Below are positions 1 to 8,728 of a stretch of 64,000 nucleotides of DNA, piece after piece. The DNA is from Lentimicrobiaceae bacterium. GTDB taxonomy: Bacteria; Bacteroidota; Bacteroidia; Bacteroidales; F082. The notes under the pieces were generated by a model. It was not told the DNA's origin. It saw only the letters and a program-made list of their open reading frames with translations, and did not search any database. The position numbers were made by a program, and so were the translations under genes. Location of the stretch: positions 30,244-94,243 of the forward strand of contig SUWV01000007.1 in assembly GCA_015061315.1 (NCBI GenBank), in the 5' to 3' direction. How positions within the stretch are numbered: the stretch's first letter is position 1; each line of letters opens with the position of its first letter.

Positions 1-3000
1 ATCTTGGATATTCCGCAATCGGAAGAAGTGGTATTTGAATACAACGGACATGAGGTAAAAGGTCGTAAAGGTTATACAATAGCTGCAGCTTTGCATCAGG
101 CGGGTTTTACGGTTCATAGCCATAGTCTCGATGGTCGTGAGCGAAGTCTCGAATGTGGTATCGGAAAATGTGGCGCATGTGAGATGCTCGTAGATGGTAA
201 GATAAAACGTATCTGCATAACGCCCGTCGATGGCGTGAGAAAAGTCAGGGAGATTCCTCACGATTATCTTCCTGATTTAGAAGAACCGAAAGATAATTCT
301 CAGCAAGTTTATTATACACAAGTCGCTATTATAGGTGCAGGTCCTGCAGGTCTCGCTTGTCGCCAGTACCTTAATGAAATGGGTATCGACAATATTGTCA
401 TCGACAATAATGCCATGATCGGCGGTCAGTTTAACATGCAGACTCATCAATTTTTCTTCTTCGAGAAAGAACAGAAATACGGCGGACAACGTGGCTTTGA
501 AATTGCTAAGACTCTCGCTGGCGATGATTTATCAAATATTTTCCTTAACTCAACAGTTTGGGATTTGCTTGAAGGAAAACGTATCGCGGTGAAAAATATT
601 AAAGATGATACTATATTTTATGTTGATTCTGAGTATCTTGTGGTGGCTACTGGTGCAGTTCCTTTTATGCCCGTATTCGAAAATGACGATCTCCCCGGAG
701 TTTATACGGCTGCCGTTGTGCAGAAAATGATGAACGTGGAGCATACTTTGTTGGGAAAGAGAATACTTTCAGTCGGTGCAGGTAACATCGGTTATCTTAC
801 TTCATATCAGGCAATACAGGCTGGTGCGAAAGTAGTTGCTATCATAGAAGGTATGGATCACGAAGGCGGATTCCCGGTACAAGCTAATCGTTTACGTCGT
901 CTTGGTGTCCCGATTTATACCTCACATGTCTTGCTACGTGCTATTCCAAATGATGACCACACCGGAATTAAGGCTGCTGTTGTGGCTGAATGTGAGAACT
1001 TTAAACCTATTCCGGGTACGGAAAAAGTTATCGACAATATTGATGTGATTAATATATGTACAGGCTTGATGTCAGATAATCAGATTCTTGAAAAAGGAAA
1101 ACAGATATTCGGCCTTAAGGTTTATGGCGCTGGCGATACCGTAAGAGTAGGAGAGGGTACATGCGCAGTTCTTCGTGGTAAGCAGGTGGCAATGGAAATT
1201 GCGATGGAGATGAGAAAGCCTGTCAATTATGAAGATTATCTGACTCTTTCAAAAGAATATATCGACTCACAACAGAAACCCTTACGTCGTTTGGAAAAAC
1301 CTAACAAGCCTTCTTTAGAAAGAATGCGCGAGCGTAATTTCGTTATCGCCGATTGTATCTACGGATTCGCCTGTAATCCTTGTACTTTCTCTTGCCCTAA
1401 GAAAGCAATCGTAAAACCTACTACGAGCAGTGTCCCGATGATCGACTACAACAAATGTATCGGCTGTATGGAATGCGTCTCGCATTGTCCAGGTCTCGCC
1501 ATCTTCGGTTACGACATAAAACAAAACAAACTCTTCCTTCCTTTTGAATATGAGGCGGAAGAAAATTCTGATGTATATCTCATCAACGACAAAGGCGAGA
1601 AAGTAGGAGAGGGTGTTATTGAAAAAATAATTAAGAAGTCAAATAAGACGAATGTTGCTCGTGTAAGAGCTCTTAATGTAGAAGGTGAAGCTTTTACGGA
1701 TATTACAGGTTTTATTGTCAAGGAAAACTATCCGGAACCTTTAGTGATGAAGCCACTGTCCGATTATGAGAAAGGTCCAAAGTTTGTCTGTCATTGCGAA
1801 GATGTCACGATAGAAAAGATTTTACAAGTCGTTGGTGATAGGAAAACTATTTCTGTTGATGAGTTGAAACATACAACGCGTCTTGGCATGGGAGCATGTA
1901 GAGGAAAACGATGTGTTCCGAGAGCTCGTCAGTTGTTACGTTCTTACGGAGTTGAGCTGCAAGGCGAATCGACACCGCGAGGACCTCTTTCAAATCAGGT
2001 TACACTTAACGAGATGCAACCGTCCAAGATAAATACAAATATCATTATTCCAGCAAATAAAACAAGCAAGCAAGTATACTGCGACGTGCTTATAGCAGGC
2101 GGTGGTATTACGGGTAGTGCTGCATTCCGTTATTTTGCTGAGGCTGGTAAGAAGACATATCTTGTCAATTATGAACATGGTTCTTCATGGCGTAACATCG
2201 GCGGTGGTCGTCCTGCATTTTCGGTTCCGGAAATAGCTGAGATAGCAAATCAGAATCAGGCTATCTTTAAGGAAATACAGAAACAGACAAATATTCATTA
2301 TAAGCCAATACGTTATGTTGGACTTGCTCACGATGATAAAGAATATAAGGCATTAGAGGCTTCTCTTGCTTGGTCGGAGGGTTATATGGTTGATAAAAAA
2401 GATTTTACGAAAGAAATCTCACCTTATTTCAATCCGGATATAGATACCTATCAGGCAGCCTTGATAACAAAGAACTGCTGGCAGGCTACGCCAGGACGTG
2501 TCATCGAATTTATAAGAAACATTGCTTGTCAGAACGGTGGCATGCTTTTGGAAAATGCAAGATTACTTGAAGTACAGCGCACCGACGAAGGTTTTATGGC
2601 TTTGGTATATAATCAGAATAAAGAGTTTATAGAATTTCACTGCGAGCATTTTGTTAATGCGCTTGGTTCTAATGCTGGCGAATTTGCAAAGCAGCTTGGT
2701 GTCGACACCGGTTTTTATCCTGTTAAGCATCAGGCGTTTATCACAGGAAGGCTGCCACTCTTAGGTAAGGACGGTGATGCTTTGGATATGATAATAGACC
2801 GTCGCAACTATAAAGGATTCTCAGCTGTCTATGGTCAGCAGTTCGCTCATACTGGACAGATTATAGGCTGCGCCTCACCAGCGACTGATGCTTCTGAGGT
2901 TGTCAAAGATTTAAGATATAATTCAAAGGCATTTATAGAGATATGTGCTGAAGTGTTCCGTCAATGGATTCCTCAACTCGGTGCTGTCAGTTTTCAGGCT

Positions 3001-3204
3001 TTCTGGTCAGGTTATTACACGGAACCACGATACATTGTTGACCCTGATAATAATTTGATTGCTGGTATGCGCGGACATGGGTTCATGCTCGGACAATATA
3101 TGGCGAAGATGTATGTGGATAAATATCTAGGTAAACCGACACCTTCATATTTCGACCGTCTTACATTGAAAGGCGACGGCTTGAAAGAGAACGCGTTTAA
3201 GTAA
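1..3204 (+). CDS. Multidomain iron-sulfur flavoprotein oxidoreductase (amino-acid oxidase/dehydrogenase type), 5' end outside window
   Basis: The protein joins the parts of heteromeric sarcosine oxidase or dye-linked proline dehydrogenase-type enzymes in one chain of about 1066 residues. Numbering from the TTG at position 4, a plant-type 2Fe-2S ferredoxin domain has C51, C56, C59 and C71. An FAD/NAD-binding oxidoreductase domain begins with GAGPAG at 111. Cysteines 451/457/460/464 and 485/488/491/495 fit two 4Fe-4S sites. A BFD-like 2Fe-2S site has C596, C598, C632 and C637. A second FAD (DAO-type) domain starts with GGGITG near 699. It probably oxidises an amino acid or N-methyl amino acid and passes electrons through the clusters; the substrate cannot be told. 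The frame stays open to base 1, so the true start probably lies upstream of the window; TTG at 4 is only the first possible start seen. Confidence 0.85.
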   Translation: MLDIPQSEEVVFEYNGHEVKGRKGYTIAAALHQAGFTVHSHSLDGRERSLECGIGKCGACEMLVDGKIKRICITPVDGVRKVREIPHDYLPDLEEPKDNSQQVYYTQVAIIGAGPAGLACRQYLNEMGIDNIVIDNNAMIGGQFNMQTHQFFFFEKEQKYGGQRGFEIAKTLAGDDLSNIFLNSTVWDLLEGKRIAVKNIKDDTIFYVDSEYLVVATGAVPFMPVFENDDLPGVYTAAVVQKMMNVEHTLLGKRILSVGAGNIGYLTSYQAIQAGAKVVAIIEGMDHEGGFPVQANRLRRLGVPIYTSHVLLRAIPNDDHTGIKAAVVAECENFKPIPGTEKVIDNIDVINICTGLMSDNQILEKGKQIFGLKVYGAGDTVRVGEGTCAVLRGKQVAMEIAMEMRKPVNYEDYLTLSKEYIDSQQKPLRRLEKPNKPSLERMRERNFVIADCIYGFACNPCTFSCPKKAIVKPTTSSVPMIDYNKCIGCMECVSHCPGLAIFGYDIKQNKLFLPFEYEAEENSDVYLINDKGEKVGEGVIEKIIKKSNKTNVARVRALNVEGEAFTDITGFIVKENYPEPLVMKPLSDYEKGPKFVCHCEDVTIEKILQVVGDRKTISVDELKHTTRLGMGACRGKRCVPRARQLLRSYGVELQGESTPRGPLSNQVTLNEMQPSKINTNIIIPANKTSKQVYCDVLIAGGGITGSAAFRYFAEAGKKTYLVNYEHGSSWRNIGGGRPAFSVPEIAEIANQNQAIFKEIQKQTNIHYKPIRYVGLAHDDKEYKALEASLAWSEGYMVDKKDFTKEISPYFNPDIDTYQAALITKNCWQATPGRVIEFIRNIACQNGGMLLENARLLEVQRTDEGFMALVYNQNKEFIEFHCEHFVNALGSNAGEFAKQLGVDTGFYPVKHQAFITGRLPLLGKDGDALDMIIDRRNYKGFSAVYGQQFAHTGQIIGCASPATDASEVVKDLRYNSKAFIEICAEVFRQWIPQLGAVSFQAFWSGYYTEPRYIVDPDNNLIAGMRGHGFMLGQYMAKMYVDKYLGKPTPSYFDRLTLKGDGLKENAFK

Positions 3205-3227
3205 TAATAAACTTAAATTATAAAGTC

Positions 3228-3671
3228 ATGGGAAAAGCAATTAAGCAACTTATCATCTTGCTGATAGCATTTACAGTGATAATATTGTTTCACTGTTTCT
3301 ACGTAAATAAATCTTCAGAGAATACCTCTTCTGTCAATATAAAAGATGTTATCACATCATCTTACGATGCCTATTCCTTATCAAAATTTGAAGCGGCCAA
3401 AGACAAGATGATGCAATATGCAGAACAATTATACCAAAAAGATCTTGCCGAAGGCGAGACCGACAAAGAGTTCGAAGGTTTTACAGTGGCTGAATATTGC
3501 TGGAAAGCTTTAGACGAATATGATGAAGAACTCAACGTCCAGAAAGAATTGGCATTGTTCTTACCTCTTATATTGGCAATACTGATAATCATCGCAGTCG
3601 TGGTGTCAATACGACTCGGACTAAGTGCTATACGTAAACTTGATTTCGATAACGACGCAACAGCATTTTAA
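3228..3671 (+). CDS. Small hypothetical membrane protein with two transmembrane segments
   Basis: I do not recognise this 147-residue protein. It has an N-terminal hydrophobic segment at about residues 7-25 (a signal anchor or transmembrane helix). A polar, charged middle of about 85 residues follows, with many Lys, Glu and Tyr. A second strong hydrophobic helix lies at about 108-130, with a short charged tail. It starts 23 bp after the preceding oxidoreductase, and the next gene starts 12 bp after its stop behind a strong ribosome-binding site, so it is probably co-transcribed with the zinc-finger membrane protein downstream. It may be a membrane partner of that protein; no function can be assigned. 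Confidence 0.7.
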   Translation: MGKAIKQLIILLIAFTVIILFHCFYVNKSSENTSSVNIKDVITSSYDAYSLSKFEAAKDKMMQYAEQLYQKDLAEGETDKEFEGFTVAEYCWKALDEYDEELNVQKELALFLPLILAILIIIAVVVSIRLGLSAIRKLDFDNDATAF

Positions 3672-3677
3672 GGAGGA
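3670..3677 (+). promoter_or_regulatory. Strong Shine-Dalgarno that fixes the start of the next gene
   Basis: The sequence AAGGAGGA lies 6 bases before the ATG at 3684, which supports that ATG over the in-frame TTG at 3678. It overlaps the last base(s) of the preceding stop codon. Such a good Shine-Dalgarno is rare in this window, where most starts have only A-rich leaders. Confidence 0.7.
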
Positions 3678-3683
3678 TTGATT

Positions 3684-5324
3684 ATGGCAAACTACAGAGA
3701 TTCACAAAAGATTAATTTCTCCAAAGCAGAGGAGAGTCGTTTTCGTCAGTTGTTCAACGACTGGGCAAAATCAATAAAAGGCTACAATCGTAACAGATTG
3801 GGCGACCAACTGAAGATTGTCGAAGTATGGGATACGCCAATATATCGCGGATTGATAAAAACTCAATACGATAACAGAAAACTTGAGAATACATACGAGC
3901 GTGTCAATGGAAGAACGTTTCCGCCAAGAACAATAACATCGGAGTCACAAATCAATCGTTGGACTTCAGCGAATTATCCGACAACTTTCACCTCTCAAGA
4001 GAATCGTATCTGCATAAAAGGCTCTCAATATATCGATGGATGTCACACTTGTCATGCTACAGGCAAGGTGACTTGCGGAAAATGTAGTGGCAGCGGAACA
4101 ATCAGAGTAGCATGTACAGCAAAGCAGGTGTGTACGAAATGTGGAGGCAGAGGAGGTGTTTATGTTACAAATAGAGAGCTTGAGTATTACAATACAAGTG
4201 AAGGTCTGAAATCTCGTTATGTGGATAAACAAAAATATCACAGTTGTTCCGCTTGTAGTGGCAAAGGATATATAGAAGTTCCTTCTTTTAGAGAAGAGAC
4301 TTGTCCTACCTGCAAAGGAAGTGGTAGAGTCACTTGTCATACCTGCGTGGGTGATGCGCATTTAGTTCGTTATTGGGAGTTACGCCAGAGTTTATATTAT
4401 AAAGTCAACGTCGATTATCGTTTTCCTTCTCAGGTTCCTCTCGATGAAGTTCCTAAAATCATTAAGTTATTTAATAACAATACTCCTTGGCGAGTAATGG
4501 AGAAACTGAATATCGACAAGGAAAATTTTGACAAAAACGACTTAGCATCTCGTCCTATAGTAGGAAGTATGTTATCGCGAATGCCAAACAAGATAGAGCA
4601 TCTTCAACATACAGCGGTATGTTTCAATATTCTCGAAGCATGCGAATGTGAGGCAAAGACTGTCGTTTATGAAGTTGATAGAAAGAGATATTCATGTCTG
4701 TTGCTCGGTTCTGATTGGGAGTTGATAACGGTGACATCGCCTGTGTCGGATCACATGGACGACCTCAAAGACAAGGTGAATCATTATTGTTCGATGCATC
4801 GTTTCGGCAAGGCATGGAGCGTATTGCAGAAAGTTAATAAGTTCCCGCAGGCAGGTTCCAAAGAGGCTTATATGCAGGAACGCTTGGAAGAACGAATGGC
4901 GTTGATGTCTCGTTTGGGCGGTAACTTCGCGATAGTGTTGTGCGCCTTGCTCATAGCGCCTCTATTGCATACGCTTTACGAATCAGGATTTTATGCTCCA
5001 TGGACATCATGGCTGATGGATAAACTCGACATTGGCGTTTTGGGAATGATGTTGCTGTCAGTAGTCTTTGTGATGTATTACAGCATGAGGTATTGCAAAA
5101 GAGATCTCCCAGGATTCGCTTACAGAGTGGCATCGCCTTTAAGACGTTTCATCAGAGGTTTCGTCACAGGAATAGGCATATCTATATATTTGGGAGCGCT
5201 ATCAGTGATTTTGACTTATGTCGGAATAACGGTATTAGCATGTAAAGTCGTATGGATAGGTATCACTATTGTGGCATTCATAATAATTATTATTGCCGGA
5301 TTGGTTCAGAATATTGTTTCGTGA
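3684..5324 (+). CDS. Membrane protein with DnaJ-type cysteine-rich zinc-finger region and no J domain
   Basis: A 546-residue protein. Residues about 120-222 hold six CxxC pairs (C120/C123, C131/C134, C150/C153, C188/C191, C207/C210, C218/C221). Most are followed by G-x-G, as in the CxxCxGxG zinc repeats of DnaJ. No HPD-containing J domain is visible, so it is not a DnaJ chaperone. The N-terminal 110 residues and the soluble middle are unfamiliar. The C-terminal 140 residues carry about four hydrophobic helices, so the protein is probably anchored in the inner membrane with the zinc region in the cytoplasm. Its stop overlaps the next start by one base (TGATG), which points to translational coupling with the secreted HExxH protein. 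The function is unknown; the zinc region could bind protein or redox-active thiols. Confidence 0.75.
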   Translation: MANYRDSQKINFSKAEESRFRQLFNDWAKSIKGYNRNRLGDQLKIVEVWDTPIYRGLIKTQYDNRKLENTYERVNGRTFPPRTITSESQINRWTSANYPTTFTSQENRICIKGSQYIDGCHTCHATGKVTCGKCSGSGTIRVACTAKQVCTKCGGRGGVYVTNRELEYYNTSEGLKSRYVDKQKYHSCSACSGKGYIEVPSFREETCPTCKGSGRVTCHTCVGDAHLVRYWELRQSLYYKVNVDYRFPSQVPLDEVPKIIKLFNNNTPWRVMEKLNIDKENFDKNDLASRPIVGSMLSRMPNKIEHLQHTAVCFNILEACECEAKTVVYEVDRKRYSCLLLGSDWELITVTSPVSDHMDDLKDKVNHYCSMHRFGKAWSVLQKVNKFPQAGSKEAYMQERLEERMALMSRLGGNFAIVLCALLIAPLLHTLYESGFYAPWTSWLMDKLDIGVLGMMLLSVVFVMYYSMRYCKRDLPGFAYRVASPLRRFIRGFVTGIGISIYLGALSVILTYVGITVLACKVVWIGITIVAFIIIIIAGLVQNIVS

Positions 5325-6361
5325 TGAAAAGAATATTGCTCCTTTTGTTTCTGATAAATTCATCATTGACATATGCTCAGAATGTTGATCTTACTTCTAT
5401 TGATGAGTTCTTTAAAATAACAGACAAACTCAAAAATGGAAAGGAAATCGACGAGGAACAATGGTCTCAATTTGAGAGTTCTACAGCATATTCAATAATG
5501 GATAGCCGTATAATTGATATTGTAAAGACTTCCATAAATTATGTCTTTGGTGATTCTGAAAGTATGATGAATCTAGAAAATACCAATATGCTTGAGAGAC
5601 TTTTTGTTGAGAATTACAAAGAAGTAAACAATAATTATTCTGATATTAAAGTTTTTAGGGATAACTATGATTTTGAAACACTGGTCACTAAAGCTAAATT
5701 CAGATTACAATCCTTCTTAGGATGTGAAATGTTGGATTCTTCCGCTAAATTGAAACCTGTATTTTTTCTATTTCTTTACGCAGACGCTCAGGATAGAGAT
5801 GAAGCCATTGTTGTTGATTTGAATTTCATTTATAGAATGGATGAAGATGCCAGAGTCAACCTTATTGCTCATGAATTCTTCCATGCATATAGAAGACATT
5901 TTGAAAATCATGATTTCAATTATGCGGATGACATTAACTTCGCAATTGATATGATAGCTAACGAAGGTGTTGCGGATCAGATTGATAAATATAATATGGA
6001 TTACAATCAATACTATAGTTCTATCATTAACTCACAAGAACTTGCAGCGGAATTTACAGCATTATATGACAAAGCCGAAGAAGACATCGAATATCTTCAA
6101 ACCATTGTGGTGCAGTATTTAAAAAGAGAGATTGATTTTGAGGAGTGTGTCGATAAACTTCTCTCGGTATATAAATACAACGGTCATGTTATGGGGTTCT
6201 ATATGTCAAATCAGATTGTCAAGGCAGGATTGAAAGACGAGATGGTAAAAGGATTTCATAATCCATACGAATTCTATAGATTGTATGATTTGACATTACG
6301 CGACAAAGGAAAATCTTTAGACGAAGATTTTTTGAATTACTTGAAAGAATCAACAAAATAG
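5324..6361 (+). CDS. Secreted putative zinc metallopeptidase (DUF5700-like)
   Basis: A 345-residue protein with a clear signal peptide (MKRILLLLFLINSSLTYA, cut before QN). It has an HExxH zinc motif, H183-E184-F-F-H187. A downstream glutamate, E214, in IANEG could be the third zinc ligand, as in gluzincins. This arrangement matches the predicted peptidase family DUF5700 as I know it; the family assignment is from memory of motif and length and was not searched. The ATG at 5324 overlaps the preceding TGA and places the signal peptide at the N-terminus. The reading frame is open further upstream to 5252, but that extension would bury the signal peptide. It is the last gene of the three-gene cluster and is likely periplasmic or secreted. 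Confidence 0.7.
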   Translation: MKRILLLLFLINSSLTYAQNVDLTSIDEFFKITDKLKNGKEIDEEQWSQFESSTAYSIMDSRIIDIVKTSINYVFGDSESMMNLENTNMLERLFVENYKEVNNNYSDIKVFRDNYDFETLVTKAKFRLQSFLGCEMLDSSAKLKPVFFLFLYADAQDRDEAIVVDLNFIYRMDEDARVNLIAHEFFHAYRRHFENHDFNYADDINFAIDMIANEGVADQIDKYNMDYNQYYSSIINSQELAAEFTALYDKAEEDIEYLQTIVVQYLKREIDFEECVDKLLSVYKYNGHVMGFYMSNQIVKAGLKDEMVKGFHNPYEFYRLYDLTLRDKGKSLDEDFLNYLKESTK

Positions 6362-6500
6362 GACGTGGCAAAACTAATGTAGAGACTGTCATATTATGAC
6401 AGCACTAATCGATGTCATATTATGCACACTACATTATGAATAATAAAAGAGGCCGTCAAACTTGTTAGACAGCCTCATTGTTATATCCATTGCCGCGTCC
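6361..6500. repeat. Intergenic palindromes and GGACGTGGCA-type motifs
   Basis: Between the metallopeptidase stop and the suf operon terminator there is GGACGTGGCA at 6361-6370. A perfect palindrome, CTGTCATA-T-TATGACAG, lies at 6386-6402, and a partial second copy (TGTCATATTATG) at about 6414-6425. TGCCGCGTCC, the inverted form of GGACGCGGCA, is at 6491-6500. The GGACGYGGCA motif recurs in the tandem repeats that follow, and a similar AGAGACGTGGCA occurs at about 60661. This looks like repeat debris rather than a gene. Confidence 0.55.
6449..6476 (-). terminator. Rho-independent terminator of the suf operon
   Basis: GAGGCCGTC (6449-6457) pairs with GACAGCCTC (6468-6476) with one mismatch. 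On the minus strand the stem is followed by CTTTTATTATT, so it should end transcription arriving from sufT. It lies between the convergent metallopeptidase and sufT genes and may act weakly in both directions. Confidence 0.6.
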
Positions 6501-6515
6501 ATTGTTTTGTTTATA

Positions 6516-6596
6516 TTATTTTGGACGTAACTTGCCTCATCCTTATTTTGGACGTAACTTACCACATCCTTATTTTGGACGCGGCAAGCCACGTCC
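6516..6596. repeat. Three tandem 27-bp repeats
   Basis: Three head-to-tail units occupy 6516-6542, 6543-6569 and 6570-6596. Units 1 and 2 differ at only two or three positions; unit 3 diverges in its second half. Each contains TTATTTTGGACG. The third ends in GGACGCGGC-AA-GCCACGTCC, a near-perfect 9-bp inverted repeat. The open frames here translate to a repetitive peptide and are not a gene. Confidence 0.75.
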
Positions 6597-6605
6597 CTAA
6601 ATATT

Positions 6606-6986
6606 CTAATACATCAGGTCTCCTAATCCAAATCCGTCGTCGAATCCTAATTCGGCACGTGCTTCTTCGCTCATCATCGACGGATTCCATGCGGGCTCAA
6701 ATGTTAATTCTACTTTACATTTTCTTACTCCCATCATCGAGCCGACTTTCTCCTTCACAAACGTTGGAAGTTGATCGGCGACTGGGCAATTAGGAGCCGT
6801 CACTGTCATTAGGATTCTTACATTAGCCTCATCATCAATGTCGATGTCGTATATCAATCCTAATTTATATATGTCAACAGGAATTTCTGGGTCGTAGATG
6901 CTACCCAAAACCGCAATGATTCTCTCTTTTAATAAATCTTTCTCTTCAGCTGTCATTGGTTCTTTCTTCTTAAAAATATTTAACAT
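6606..6986 (-). CDS. sufT: SufT-like iron-sulfur cluster assembly factor (MIP18/DUF59 family)
   Basis: A 126-residue protein of the MIP18/DUF59 family. The typical core is present: DPEIPVDIYKLGLIYDI near residues 33-49 and a TAPNCPVADQLP stretch with the conserved cysteine near residue 68. Family members help mature or deliver Fe-S clusters to target proteins and are common as the last gene of Bacteroidota suf operons. It lies 73 bp downstream of sufE on the same strand, separated by an octamer repeat array, with the operon terminator downstream. Confidence in the family is high; the exact SufT role is inferred from its position. Confidence 0.85.
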   Translation of the reverse strand: MLNIFKKKEPMTAEEKDLLKERIIAVLGSIYDPEIPVDIYKLGLIYDIDIDDEANVRILMTVTAPNCPVADQLPTFVKEKVGSMMGVRKCKVELTFEPAWNPSMMSEEARAELGFDDGFGLGDLMY

Positions 6987-7000
6987 AAAACCTTTTTACT

Positions 7001-7064
7001 TTAATCCCTTAATCCTTTAATCCTTTAACCCTTTATCACTCCATCACTCCATCACTTCATCACA
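7001..7064. repeat. Degenerate 8-bp tandem array at the sufE stop codon
   Basis: Eight octamers in register run TTAATCCC, TTAATCCT, TTAATCCT, TTAACCCT, TTATCACT, CCATCACT, CCATCACT, TCATCACA. The sufE stop codon (7060-7062, minus strand) lies inside the last unit. This is one of several short-unit arrays in the window that sit on gene 3' ends. Confidence 0.7.
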
Positions 7065-7482
7065 AACTCTGTGAATTAAACACTTCCGCATAAAGCATCA
7101 TCTGCTTCACCATGCTCAACAATCCGTTGGAACGAGTCGGCGACAAATGTTCCTTCAGCCCGATCTCGTCTAAGAAACTCATGTCGGCTGCTATGATGTC
7201 GCTCGGCTTCTGTCCTGATAACACCTTTATTAATAAGTTGATGATGCCTTTTGTGATAACGGCATCGCTGTCGGCGCTGAAATAAACCTTGCCGTCTTCC
7301 ATCTTTGCATGCAACCAGACTCGCGACTGACATCCGTTGATGAGGTAATTGTCGTTACGATATTGAGCGTCAATAATTGGGCAGTCTTTCCCCATCTCAA
7401 TTAACATAGCATATCTGTCCATCCAGTCGTCGAACATCGAAAATTCTTCAACGATAGAATCTTGTATCTCTTTTATTGTCAT
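7060..7482 (-). CDS. sufE: SufE, sulfur acceptor for the cysteine desulfurase
   Basis: A 140-residue SufE-family protein. Active-site cysteine C51 in LINGCQSRVW takes the persulfide from SufS and passes it to the SufBCD scaffold; the position equals C51 of the E. coli enzyme. Length and sequence fit the family throughout. It starts 16 bp after the sufS stop on the same strand, so it belongs to the suf operon. Its last codons and stop run into an octamer repeat array. Confidence 0.93.
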   Translation of the reverse strand: MTIKEIQDSIVEEFSMFDDWMDRYAMLIEMGKDCPIIDAQYRNDNYLINGCQSRVWLHAKMEDGKVYFSADSDAVITKGIINLLIKVLSGQKPSDIIAADMSFLDEIGLKEHLSPTRSNGLLSMVKQMMLYAEVFNSQSL

Positions 7483-7498
7483 TGTTCTAATTATTAAT

Positions 7499-8728
7499 TT
7501 ATCTTAACATATTAGCAGCTTTTTCTACTGCCTTAATGAAAATGTCTATTTCTTCTGTCGTGTTATATATTGCAAACGAAGCTCTTACGGTTCCAGGGAT
7601 GTCGAAGAATGTCATCACAGGTTCTGCACAATGATGTCCTGTCCTCAAAGCCACGCCCATTTTGTCGACTATCGTTCCTAAGTCGTAAGGATGAATATTG
7701 TCGATTAAGAATGAAATCAGTCCGCTTCTTTTTGGAGCTTGTCCTATAAATCTGATTCCATCTATCTTTGAAAGTCTTTCTGTGGCGTAATTTAAAAGAT
7801 ATTCTTCGTATTCTTCAACGGCTTTTCTGTCAAGACTTTGAATGAATTTAACAGCAGTCTCCAATCCCAAGGCGGCTCCTACATTAGGCGTTCCTGCTTC
7901 AAATTTGAAAGGCACCTTGTTGAATGTCGTCTGCTCAAAACTGACTTTATCAACCATCTCGCCTCCATATTGATAAGGCGGCATCTTCTCCAACCATTCC
8001 ATCTTGCCATAAAGTCCGCCAATACCCATTGGAGCGTACATCTTATGTCCGGAAAAGACAAAGAAATCGCAGTCTAAATCTTGAACGTCAATGACATGAT
8101 GTGCCATCGACTGTGCTCCGTCGATGATTACAGGAATGTCATATTTATGCGCCATCGCTATCATCTCCTTGATAGGATTTATAGTAGCTAAGGTGTTGGA
8201 AATATGAGCGATGCTGACAATCTTAGGTCTTTGCTTTAACAATTCTTCGTATGCGTTCAAATCTAAGACGCCGTTTTTATCCATCGGAATGACAAGTAAT
8301 TCGCCATTCTTCTCTTGTATCATCTGCTGCCACGGAACCATATTGGAATGATGCTCCATAGCTGAAACCATTACCTTATCGCCTTCATCTACAAGTAGTT
8401 TTCCGAGAGAAGTCGCGAGAAGATTTAACGATTCTGTTGTTCCTCTCGTGAAGATTATCTCGTTAGAATCTTTGGCGTTGACAAAAGCTGCAATTGTCTT
8501 GCGAGCGTTTTCGTATGCCTCCGTCGCTTCTTGACTTAAAAAATGAACTCCGCGATGTATGTTGCAGTTCTCGTTTAAGTAATAGTCGCGTTCTCTTTCT
8601 ATTACGCAGAGAGGCTTCTGTGTCGTAGCTGCATTGTCGAAATACACAAGCGGTTTCCCATAGACCGTTCTGTCTAAAATCGGAAATTGCTTGCGTATCT
8701 CATTTATATCTAAATTATTGAATATCAT
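7499..8728 (-). CDS. sufS: SufS, cysteine desulfurase (PLP-dependent)
   Basis: A 409-residue class V aminotransferase-fold enzyme that removes sulfur from L-cysteine to give alanine and an enzyme persulfide. The PLP lysine is K229 in SGHKMYAPMG. The catalytic cysteine is C367 in RTGHHCAEPVM, a motif specific to the SufS group rather than IscS. H126 in SAMEHHSNM stacks on the cofactor. The ATG at 8728 overlaps the sufD stop by four bases, so translation is coupled. Full length. Confidence 0.96.
   Translation of the reverse strand: MIFNNLDINEIRKQFPILDRTVYGKPLVYFDNAATTQKPLCVIERERDYYLNENCNIHRGVHFLSQEATEAYENARKTIAAFVNAKDSNEIIFTRGTTESLNLLATSLGKLLVDEGDKVMVSAMEHHSNMVPWQQMIQEKNGELLVIPMDKNGVLDLNAYEELLKQRPKIVSIAHISNTLATINPIKEMIAMAHKYDIPVIIDGAQSMAHHVIDVQDLDCDFFVFSGHKMYAPMGIGGLYGKMEWLEKMPPYQYGGEMVDKVSFEQTTFNKVPFKFEAGTPNVGAALGLETAVKFIQSLDRKAVEEYEEYLLNYATERLSKIDGIRFIGQAPKRSGLISFLIDNIHPYDLGTIVDKMGVALRTGHHCAEPVMTFFDIPGTVRASFAIYNTTEEIDIFIKAVEKAANMLR

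Noticed and set aside
3684..5324. A true DnaJ/Hsp40 chaperone
   Set aside because: It has CxxCxGxG-type zinc repeats but no HPD J domain, and its C-terminus is a set of membrane helices.
6521..6793. Open frame of 90 codons on the plus strand
   Set aside because: It begins in the 27-bp tandem repeats and runs antisense through sufT; the start of its peptide is just the translated repeat.
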